From contig JAQYWP010000002.1 in assembly GCA_029379285.1 (NCBI GenBank), forward strand, positions 1 to 32,677: a DNA stretch of 32,677 nt, written 5' to 3'. A program made the translations under genes and the position numbers. Numbering within the stretch: the first letter of the stretch is position 1; every line of letters starts with the position of its first letter. Below the pieces are notes generated by a model. The model was not told where the DNA came from and made no database searches. It worked only from the letters and a program-made list of their open reading frames with translations. Positions 25,762-32,677 of this stretch are shown here, piece by piece. The stretch comes from Rhizonema sp. PD38. Lineage in GTDB: Bacteria > Cyanobacteriota > Cyanobacteriia > Cyanobacteriales > Nostocaceae.

Positions 25762-27360
25762 CTACTTGCCAAATAATGTCCGTAATGCAGTCTCTTGAGA
25801 TGCTGGCATCTGTCCGTAGGAAAAGACGCAGGGTATATTTGCTGGCAAAAATGGTATAAACTGCTGCAAAATATAAGGACTACCGTACAATAATAAAGCT
25901 TGTAGATTACCGTCTATTAATAGTTTCTTAAACAAATCCTCAGATGTTTGAGTCAGTTTGGCACTACCGCGAAATGGATTACCTCGGATAAACATCTGTA
26001 GCAGAGTTGAAGGCTTGGATAAAAGTGTGGGACTGGTTTGGGTATGACAATCAATGATTTGAGTTGTATATCCCATTTGCGTTGGCAGTGCGATTGCTGG
26101 TGAAAGATGGTCCAAAAAGTCACACTTTAGTAAGTTATCAACCACAATCAAATTATGCGAACGGGTTACTGAATGATTATCAATTTTTATGTCATTTATT
26201 AGTTTTTCTGATAAGAGGGGGACGGAACCATGAATTATTTGACTGTGTTGCAAGATTTCAGTAGCTACGGTAGAGGCTTCATTTTGTGATAAGTCATATA
26301 TGAGATTGGTGGGATTAACTTGGCTTTGAGAGGCTTTAGTCTTAGCTTGCCAAATACGGAGGACAGACTCACGAATACGCGATCGCGGAATATGATCGCT
26401 CTCTACGGCTTCACACACTGCTTGAATTGCCCCGACTGGATCGAGAGGCATCAGTAAAATATCGGCACCAGCTTCCACTGCCATAACAGGAGCTTGGTTT
26501 GCACCGTAACGGTTGGCAATGGCACCCATCACCAGCGCATCTGTGGTGATCAAGCCTGAAAATCCAAGTTTTTGTCGCAACTGCCCTGTTATTATCTTTT
26601 GAGAAAGGGTTGCCGGTAGTTCTGCGTCCCAACCTTGAATAATCAGATGAGCACTCATAACTGTATCGACACCTGAGGCGATCGCGGCTGCAAACGGAGG
26701 CAGTTCCACAGATGCCAGTCGGTTGGCTGAGTGGGGAATCGTTGGCAAATCGAGATGAGAATCAATACTAGTATCGCCGTGTCCGGGAAAATGTTTTGCT
26801 GTTGTTAAGACAGGATAGGTTTTCGCACCTTTGATAAAAGCGCAACTAAGCTGACTCACCTCATGAGGAGTTTCTCCAAACGCACGCACGTTGATGACTG
26901 GGTTGTCAGGATTGTTATTCACATCCACAACAGGGGCAAGAACCCAGTTAAGCCCAATTGCAAGACTCTCTTTTGCAGTGATTGCCCCGAGTTGTTCTGC
27001 GTAGTGTAAACCTAACTTTTCATTTACGCGAAAAATTGTGCTGAGTGCCATTGGTGGCGGGAACCAAGTTGCCCCTGCAAAGCGCTGTCCCACACCTTCT
27101 TCAATATCAGCCGCAATCAGCAGAGGAATTGTTGCCCAGCTTTGTAATTGTTGTGTTCTTATCGCTAACTCCCCAGCACTAGCCCCTAGTAAAATTACGC
27201 CACCAACGCCCAAATCTTGCACCCAGTGTTGGAGTTTTGCTAATGGCGGTTCCCAATCCGGATACTGGATTTGGTGATCAAACAAGAAACCAGAAGCGCG
27301 GACGACTATCATCTGGGCAACTTGTTCAGCAAGGGAGAGTCGATCTATGTCAGGCAGCAT
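25762..27360 (-). CDS. Glycoside hydrolase family 3, beta-N-acetylhexosaminidase (NagZ-like)
   Basis: NagZ removes N-acetylglucosamine from muropeptides in cell-wall recycling. The first ~340 residues form the GH3 barrel: LIAADIEEGVGQRF, LAPVVDVNNNPDNPVINVRAFG, then TAKHFPGHGDTSIDSHLDLP (the KHFPGHGxxxxDxH loop with the acid-base His/Asp) and GLITTDALVMGAI carrying the nucleophile Asp. NagZ alone is about 340 residues; this protein has ~190 more, a second domain ending in ALLLYGSPYILQQF and CVFSYGQMPAS, like the longer GH3 enzymes. No signal peptide is seen. ATG 27360 fits the start of the barrel. Confidence 0.9.
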   Translation of the reverse strand: MLPDIDRLSLAEQVAQMIVVRASGFLFDHQIQYPDWEPPLAKLQHWVQDLGVGGVILLGASAGELAIRTQQLQSWATIPLLIAADIEEGVGQRFAGATWFPPPMALSTIFRVNEKLGLHYAEQLGAITAKESLAIGLNWVLAPVVDVNNNPDNPVINVRAFGETPHEVSQLSCAFIKGAKTYPVLTTAKHFPGHGDTSIDSHLDLPTIPHSANRLASVELPPFAAAIASGVDTVMSAHLIIQGWDAELPATLSQKIITGQLRQKLGFSGLITTDALVMGAIANRYGANQAPVMAVEAGADILLMPLDPVGAIQAVCEAVESDHIPRSRIRESVLRIWQAKTKASQSQVNPTNLIYDLSQNEASTVATEILQHSQIIHGSVPLLSEKLINDIKIDNHSVTRSHNLIVVDNLLKCDFLDHLSPAIALPTQMGYTTQIIDCHTQTSPTLLSKPSTLLQMFIRGNPFRGSAKLTQTSEDLFKKLLIDGNLQALLLYGSPYILQQFIPFLPANIPCVFSYGQMPASQETALRTLFGK

Positions 27361-27579
27361 GGGTAATTCGTCATTCGTTATTCAGATTTTATTGCGAATT
27401 TCTTTTTATGGAGCCAGTTATAATCTGTCCTGTTAGTAAACATTGCTAAGGAGATGTGGATTACTCCTTATTTAAACAAATATGCTGAACTTATATCTGT
27501 AAAAAATACAGCTAAATTTTTTGACTTAACTGTTATTTGTACTACCTATTAAGTTGTGAATTAGAAAAGGCGAACTATG

Positions 27580-28248
27580 TCAGCTTCCTGGTAAAGCAAG
27601 TAGATGTTCGGGTAAGTGATGGCGAGCCCGAAGGGGCAAGCCGCCCTTGGCGGCATCGCCCAGAACTTCTAGTAAAGGACCATATGTCGCAAACTTGACA
27701 ATACTGACAGACGCAACCAGGATATTAATGTGATCGCGGTAACGTCCCAAATCAATACCTAAAAGGCTACATAGGATAATTCTCAGAGTTGCCTTGTGAG
27801 AAACAACCAAGACATGACCCGTCAGATGTTTCTCAACAATTTCGCCGATAACGAGTGTTGCACGACTGGCAACTTGTACGGATGTTTCTCCATGAGTGGG
27901 AGGATTCCAAGCTGGTTCGCTCAACCAGTGGATATATTCATCTGCATAGTGTTGTTGGACAAACTCAAGTGTTTTCCCTTCCCACTCGCCATACTTAATT
28001 TCTCGAAGTCCCGGACGCACTTGCATTTCCATTCCGATGGCATCGCACAGAGGTTTGGCTGTGGCGATCGTTCTTTTCATGGGGCTGGTATATACAGCCG
28101 TCCAAGGTATGGAATGGTAAGCGTCTGCAAATGCCTTTGCCATAGCAGAGCCTTCAGGTGTCAATTCTGGATCGAGATCGCCACAATAGCCTCCTGTACG
28201 GCTATAAGTCGTTTCTCCATGTCTTAGCAAATATAGTCTTAAGTTCAT
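27580..28248 (-). CDS. Histidine phosphatase family protein with an apparent in-frame repeat insert
   Basis: A phosphoglycerate-mutase-like phosphatase. The phospho-accepting His is in YLLRHGETTYS, the second Arg in YTSPMKRTIATA, the Glu in IKYGEWEG and the late His in VVSHKATLRI. The substrate is not predictable. ATG 28248 (MNLRLYLLRHG) is the family-like start; ATG 28290 would add 14 residues. Near the C-terminus, LLEVLGD is followed by AAKGGLPLRA and then RHHLPEHLLALPGS. The ten extra residues are encoded by a palindromic GC-rich segment, while related proteins, as I recall, go straight from LGD to a RxHLP tail. The insert keeps the frame. Confidence 0.85.
   Translation of the reverse strand: MNLRLYLLRHGETTYSRTGGYCGDLDPELTPEGSAMAKAFADAYHSIPWTAVYTSPMKRTIATAKPLCDAIGMEMQVRPGLREIKYGEWEGKTLEFVQQHYADEYIHWLSEPAWNPPTHGETSVQVASRATLVIGEIVEKHLTGHVLVVSHKATLRIILCSLLGIDLGRYRDHINILVASVSIVKFATYGPLLEVLGDAAKGGLPLRARHHLPEHLLALPGS
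27621..27660. repeat. GC-rich palindromic repeat inside a coding region
   Basis: The 40-bp segment starts ggcga and ends tcgcc, and contains nested ccgcc/ggcgg pairing. It is markedly richer in G+C than the gene around it and resembles short dispersed cyanobacterial palindromes. It encodes the ten apparent extra residues of the histidine phosphatase. Confidence 0.55.
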
Positions 28249-28389
28249 AAACTGATCAAACTCCAGAACATTTTGAACTATTAAGGTCATCGCACGCCGT
28301 TGATCTTAAAGTCCATTGGCGAAGCGTAGCAAGCATTCAGTATAGACAATCGCTTGTTGTCCCATCTGCTTGTTGCTGTCGCTGGAATA

Positions 28390-29397
28390 TTAATCAGCTT
28401 TGTATTGGCTGGACAATAACGAGACTAAATCCTGATTAAATAGAGGATGTAGGGTAAGAAGCTCTCTGTCATTACAGTTTGTTAACTGTAAAATCGATTC
28501 GGGTATGCCAAATTCTTGATTTAGATGAGATTGTAACTGCTTCAGTAACCGTTCTTGCTCTTTGACTGTAAGTAATTTCACTTTAACATGAGCGCATAGC
28601 ATGACCTGACCTGTAGTGATTGTCCAGATGTGCAGCTTCTCAATGCTCTCAACTTGAGGAAATGTTTTTAGGCTAGCTGCCACAACAGTCGGGTTGATGG
28701 AGTTTGGTGCGTATTCCATTAAAATTCTCAAGCTCTCCCAAATCAAAGGTACAGCACTCAAACCTGTTAATATAGCAACTATGAAGCTGGCAACTGCATC
28801 TATCCACAACCAATTTAAGGAATAAATTGCGATCGCCGCTAAGATGACACCGAGAGAACTGATGGCATCTGCAACTACGTGAAGGAAGGCACCCCGCAAG
28901 TTGAGATCGTCGTGGCTATGCTGATGAAGTAAGGTGATGTTAAGGATATTGACAACTAGACCAATGACTGATGTGATTAACATGGGCAGACCCAAGACTG
29001 GTTCCGGTGCTTGGAATCGACCTATGGCTTCACAGGTAATCAGGATGGCGATCGCGAGTAAACTGAGACCATTTACCAGAGCCGCTAAAATTTCAACTCG
29101 ACGATATCCAAACGTAGCCCGATCCGCAGCTGGTTTCTGAGCAAAATAACTGGCAAGTAGCGTCAAACCCAAGGCGGCAATATCAGAAAATAAGTGTTCT
29201 GCATCTGCCAGAAGAGATAAACTGTGGCTCCAGAGACCGATGCTTGATTCCATCACGAAAAAGCCACCCAGTAAGCCTATCGTCATCCATAGGGTCTGTG
29301 TTTTCTGCCTTGTCCGAATAACTTCGGTTTGATTAAGAGTACAACAGTTACAACCAACAGCTGAATCAATACCAGAACGCCCCTGTATCAATGCCAT
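28390..29397 (-). CDS. CDF (cation diffusion facilitator) metal exporter
   Basis: Exports divalent metals (Zn, Co, Cd or similar) across the plasma membrane in exchange for protons. The transmembrane core shows LLADAEHLFSDIAALGLT (site A residues in helix 2), AFLHVVADAISSLGVILA (HxxxD in helix 5), and a cytoplasmic C-terminal domain with VESIEKLHIWTITTG. A His-containing loop (LLHQHSHDDLN) lies between helices 4 and 5, typical of zinc exporters. The N-terminus carries a cysteine cluster, GCNCCTLNQ, which could bind metal. ATG 29397 is preferred over GTG 29412. No ArsR/SmtB-type operator was recognised upstream. Confidence 0.9.
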   Translation of the reverse strand: MALIQGRSGIDSAVGCNCCTLNQTEVIRTRQKTQTLWMTIGLLGGFFVMESSIGLWSHSLSLLADAEHLFSDIAALGLTLLASYFAQKPAADRATFGYRRVEILAALVNGLSLLAIAILITCEAIGRFQAPEPVLGLPMLITSVIGLVVNILNITLLHQHSHDDLNLRGAFLHVVADAISSLGVILAAIAIYSLNWLWIDAVASFIVAILTGLSAVPLIWESLRILMEYAPNSINPTVVAASLKTFPQVESIEKLHIWTITTGQVMLCAHVKVKLLTVKEQERLLKQLQSHLNQEFGIPESILQLTNCNDRELLTLHPLFNQDLVSLLSSQYKAD

Positions 29398-29412
29398 TCT
29401 TTTATTCCACAC

Positions 29413-29765
29413 TTTAAAGAAATATAAGTTTTTATAGTATAAACTTGACTTTTTACATATTTTATGATTATTAAAAAGTAAGTATTCACATGCAAACAGA
29501 TTTGACTATCAGCCCATACGGTTGAGAACGCCGTCTCAGTCGGAAATTTCGACTGTTCGTGCTATGGCGCATCTCTACATTGGTTGAGTATCAGTGACTC
29601 TTAAGCTGACGGTTGAATGCTTACTTCACTGATATTGTAATCCGTGCAGGATATGTGAAAAAATTTAGCGGCTAATAGCTAATTGCTTTTTACCATTAGC
29701 TATTGGCAGTCTTCACTTTTAATTCCACTTTTCCGGCACGGACTGAGGTTGTTACCTATTGTTAC
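29413..29765. other. Gene-free spacer with two inverted repeats
   Basis: Holds cagtcg/cgactg at 29537-29555 and aatagctaat/attagctatt at 29674-29704, a perfect 10-bp stem with an 11-base loop. The second lies about 60 bp past the phosphodiesterase stop and may serve as its transcript end. No gene is visible. Confidence 0.5.
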
Positions 29766-31784
29766 TTAAAGACCAGTACTTCGACCAGGAAAACCAGCGA
29801 CATCAAAGTAGCGGGTTTGTCCTACTGTTTGGTATTTAAGAACTGTTGTCAAGCCATTGTTGGCGGGTTCAGATGTCACAGTCCTCTCTAGGAAAGGTAC
29901 CGTTTTTGGTCCTTTTTTGAGGGCTTCGGTGATTGCCCGACCGATTAAGGTGCCATTGCTGTCGGGAATTGGGGGTTTGAGACCGAGAACTTGAGCGATC
30001 GTCACGGCAACATCTGCATTACTCACTGGAGAGAAGTCCACGTAACGTCGCTTAAAGTCAGGCCCCATCGCTGCCATGTAGTTGAAAGTATCTGCACGGT
30101 CAAAAGTTCCGTGCATACCTTGTCCTTGCTGTAAACCAGTATCAGCAACTTCAACGCTACAAGCAAGAGGGTTACCACATCCAGTATCAAAGGAACGAAA
30201 GTTCACGGTGATCGCTGGAGTTGGTGTGAGTGCAGATCCTTGTAAGTTAATTGCACCAAGAGGTAGTGTACCAGGAATAGATCCTAAGGCGCGATCAACA
30301 AACAAACCGCTGACGTAATCTTGTTGCAAAAGCAAATCCACGACACGTCTGGCTAAAGCCTTGCGATTACCAGGACCGGGTAGATAGACTAAGTCTGACC
30401 CACCATTAGCTGCAACTACAACCACAGGATTACTGGGATCTTTGCCAATTAATCCGTCACCCGAGCGAGGACGGGGAATAGTGCCCGAACCTGGAGTGAC
30501 TAATTGATTATTCTGATCGGGATCGTATAGAGGTAGATTTAATCCGTTGGCAAGGTCGATAGCAAGGAAGCCTGCGGGGAGAAATCCTGAATTTACACCA
30601 GGAAAGGAAAGTGAAGTGGAGTAACTCGTAGAACTTTGTTTGCTAATTGTATTGAAGCCGTGATCTGCTGTCACAAATACATCAGTTGTTTTATCTAGCC
30701 CTAAATCCTGCAAAGCAGCTTGAATTTGGGCTAGATTGCGATCAGCATTTTGAACGCCTGCTTTCGAGGTAGGACCGTTGATTCCTGGGATGAGAGAATT
30801 AAGGCTGTCTCCTTGGTTGTGCTGAGAGCCATCGGGATCTCGTGACCAGTATACGATGACAAAAGGCTTATTTCGATCCTTGAACAGGGGAAGAATTGCC
30901 TTTGTCACGCTATCGGTAAAGTATTGCTGTTGAGTAAAGTTGGCAGAAGTTGTTCCCGGAGTCGTGTTTGTACCGGAAAAGCCATTGTTACCTGATTGGT
31001 CGGCATCAGTTGCAGCGACGTTGTTTGAGCGGTTGGGAGCGATCACTGGCAATCCCGAATTCGTTAACGCTGAAGAAATATCAGAGTTCAGTGGTACCCC
31101 AGTCGTGCCACCAGTTGCATCATCAATAACAATGGTGGTTGGTGGGGGGACAGATCCTGAATCTCTATTGCCTTGAGAAACATCTTGAATGAGTATCGGT
31201 CCGACCTTTCCGACTGCTGCGGTACTAAATCCTGCTTCTCGAGCTGCGGCTAATAGAGTTTCCTCATTTAAATAGTTACCCCCAAAATAGTTGTCCACGT
31301 CGGCTAATACGGCATCATTCTCTAAGAAGGGAGTGACGCTATTACCTGCATTAGGGACAGGAAACCCTGAGTAAATCGTGTTACTAAAATCACCAGTATC
31401 GCCTAGATAATGCCCAGTGGCGATCGCAGAACCATTTGCAGTGGTGAAGGTAGGGAACAAGGAATGACTGTTGGGAAAACTGACCCCTGTCTGAGCAACA
31501 TTAAATAGTGCTGGTGTCTCAGTTGCATTTACCGAACTTGGACGTAAACCATCAGCCACAAAGATAATCGCATTGTGCTGTGATGGAACCTGAGCAAACA
31601 AGGGATTGATTGGGAACAGCTTACTTCCCAAGACAATAAAAGCAAACGCACTAATGAAGATGACAATACGTTTCTTCCAGCGCTCAAACCACAGAAAATC
31701 TATTGTACTTGCTGCTCCAGAGTCAGCAATACCTACTGTCGCTGATGTATTTAGTAACCCAGCAAATGATTCAATCCATTTCAT
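29766..31784 (-). CDS. NPP-type nucleotide pyrophosphatase/phosphodiesterase (alkaline phosphatase superfamily)
   Basis: A 672-residue enzyme of the alkaline phosphatase superfamily that cleaves phosphodiester or pyrophosphate bonds with two metals. Metal ligands and nucleophile are visible: IIFVADGLRPSSV (Asp), SLFPTFTTANGSAIATGH (nucleophile Thr and Asn), YWSRDPDGSQHNQGD (Asp, His), FVTADHGFNT (Asp-His) and GQGMHGTFDR (late His). One hydrophobic segment near residues 38-57 (RIVIFISAFAFIVLGSKLF) acts as a signal anchor, so the catalytic part is periplasmic or exported. Two Gly/Asn/Thr-rich stretches (about 205-270) look like flexible inserts. ATG 31784 is the start. It may serve phosphate scavenging. 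Confidence 0.88.
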   Translation of the reverse strand: MKWIESFAGLLNTSATVGIADSGAASTIDFLWFERWKKRIVIFISAFAFIVLGSKLFPINPLFAQVPSQHNAIIFVADGLRPSSVNATETPALFNVAQTGVSFPNSHSLFPTFTTANGSAIATGHYLGDTGDFSNTIYSGFPVPNAGNSVTPFLENDAVLADVDNYFGGNYLNEETLLAAAREAGFSTAAVGKVGPILIQDVSQGNRDSGSVPPPTTIVIDDATGGTTGVPLNSDISSALTNSGLPVIAPNRSNNVAATDADQSGNNGFSGTNTTPGTTSANFTQQQYFTDSVTKAILPLFKDRNKPFVIVYWSRDPDGSQHNQGDSLNSLIPGINGPTSKAGVQNADRNLAQIQAALQDLGLDKTTDVFVTADHGFNTISKQSSTSYSTSLSFPGVNSGFLPAGFLAIDLANGLNLPLYDPDQNNQLVTPGSGTIPRPRSGDGLIGKDPSNPVVVVAANGGSDLVYLPGPGNRKALARRVVDLLLQQDYVSGLFVDRALGSIPGTLPLGAINLQGSALTPTPAITVNFRSFDTGCGNPLACSVEVADTGLQQGQGMHGTFDRADTFNYMAAMGPDFKRRYVDFSPVSNADVAVTIAQVLGLKPPIPDSNGTLIGRAITEALKKGPKTVPFLERTVTSEPANNGLTTVLKYQTVGQTRYFDVAGFPGRSTGL

Positions 31785-31891
31785 TTTGACTACCGTATTT
31801 CTACTAGGTTTTAGATAAATAGCGTGATTTCATCACATTACTGGCATGAATTTAAGCAAAGGCTATAGGAGTGTTAAGAAAAATTTAAGGT

Positions 31892-32243
31892 ATGAACACA
31901 AGTACAATATTTCAAAAGTTGGTAACGAGGAGGAAAATAATATTGCTCGTTCGTAATTGTTAAAAGCGTAGACAGCGCAAGTACGAACCAAAACGCTACG
32001 AATTTAGGAAAAGCTGTACTAAGTAAACAAGCGGTTGAACTTAGACTTAAAGGTTCAGAAGCGTACTCTAGCAACCAGGAACTAGCAAAACAGTTTAGAC
32101 AACAAGCAAGAGAAGCTATGAAGCGCTGTCAAGTATTGCTACAACCTGAATTCGACATAAGAAAAAGTCTGAAAAATAGACAGAGTAAACGTTGTAGCAA
32201 TACAGAAAGCTTCAATCTTATGTCAATAAGCTTCCATAAATGA
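31892..32243 (+). pseudogene. Small frameshifted gene of unknown family
   Basis: From ATG 31892 the frame reads MNTSTIFQKLVTRRKIILLV, then stops at 31961-31963. A second frame, open from 31941 to a TGA at 32241-32243, reads VDSASTNQNATNLGKAVLSK, QAVELRLKGSEAYSSNQELA and KQFRQQAREAMKRCQVLL, which is clearly protein-like but has no start codon of its own. A single-base indel near 31950-31960 would join them into a ~115-residue protein. I do not recognise the family. It could instead be chance reading in an intergenic region. Confidence 0.4.
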
Positions 32244-32399
32244 GAATTTGTGTAGATTTAGGTACAGGAAGTGCTTTAAGATATGTACTAATTTAGGCTT
32301 GCTTCTAGCCTTTTTATGTTTGGGGAAAGCGGCGGAGTCAGGGTTTCGAACGTGACAATTTATAATAATTCGTTACGAAAATTCGCCAACCCTTAACAT

Positions 32400-32558
32400 T
32401 CACCTCCACAATTTTCCGAACCTTTCCGGATTAGTCGCGGTATAGCGAACGGTGTGCTGTATATTCCGATGCCCCAGATAGTCTTGGATCAGCCGTGTAT
32501 CCGCGCCCTGATCCGCCAAAACATAGCCGCACGCATGGCGCAGCATGTGCGGGTGCGC
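32400..32558 (-). pseudogene. Tyrosine recombinase, C-terminal fragment
   Basis: The sequence HPHMLRHACGYVLADQGADT, then RLIQDYLGHRNIQHTVRYTA, and PERFGKLWR with a stop carries the HxLRH, GHxN and Tyr-nucleophile (VRYT) elements of a phage-integrase catalytic core. The N-terminal domain and first catalytic Arg are absent. Residues upstream of HPHML (above about 32560) show no integrase similarity although the frame stays open to 32642, so the gene was cut by a rearrangement. The remaining piece cannot act alone. Confidence 0.85.
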
Positions 32559-32677
32559 TGCTATACCAGTTAAAAACTGTAACTCCTTGTTTTTAAAGAA
32601 TTTCAGATTTTTCTGACTGGAATACCAAGCGTCAGTAGTCACAGTATGAGGCTACAAACCCCAAACCAAAACCTCAG

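Noticed and set aside
1-32677. CRISPR array, rRNA or tRNA genes
   Set aside because: No regularly spaced direct repeats and no cloverleaf or rRNA-like sequence was recognised on either strand; a tRNAscan/Infernal run would settle it.

Overview
The window looks like chromosomal DNA of a filamentous cyanobacterium (Nostocales-like). GCGATCGC (HIP1) octamers are frequent, and several genes belong to families I know mainly from cyanobacteria: CP12, DUF3177, DUF4327, DUF3124, the short protein overlapping DUF3177, and Uma2 nucleases in multiple copies. Assignments rest on reading translations and motifs; no database search was run.

Layout. 1-3100 is an accessory, decaying region. It holds the 3' end of a protein-O-mannosyltransferase-type gene and a two-gene islet (DUF6932-like minimal nucleotidyltransferase plus HTH protein) bracketed by a 39-bp direct repeat of the mannosyltransferase 3' end. 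A Uma2 gene and a CHAT (caspase-like) gene follow; they collide tail to tail and both have lost their 3' ends. A small membrane protein gene lies upstream of CHAT on the same strand. 3663-10833 is mostly housekeeping: trmB, a metallophosphoesterase, a FIST sensor protein, cp12 with a strong terminator, DUF3177 overlapping a small conserved gene, and guaA.

11100-17350 holds two more Uma2 genes (one intact, one split by a 133-bp palindromic repeat), a GCS2-type carboxylate-amine ligase, an N-formylglutamate amidohydrolase-like gene, a thiamine-diphosphate 2-keto-acid decarboxylase and a small cupin. 17360-19250 holds a TPR gene relic, a TrkA/KTN potassium-channel regulator, and a TenA-family gene enclosed by about 80-95-bp inverted repeats, which looks like a mobile cassette. 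19300-31800 carries a DUF3124 lipoprotein, a CPA1 Na+/H+ antiporter, an S9 peptidase, small cyanobacterial proteins, a NagZ-type glycosidase, a histidine phosphatase with an apparent in-frame repeat insertion, a CDF metal exporter and an NPP-type phosphodiesterase. The right edge has a small frameshifted ORF and a 5'-truncated tyrosine recombinase.

The main theme is gene decay and small-repeat activity. Two of three Uma2 genes are broken, the DUF6932 gene has an in-frame amber codon, CHAT is truncated, and three different repeat types sit in or beside genes. The candidates most worth following are the direct-repeat-flanked nucleotidyltransferase/HTH islet, the membrane protein/CHAT pair, the inverted-repeat-bounded TenA unit, and an orphan terminator near 25130 that suggests an unannotated transcript.
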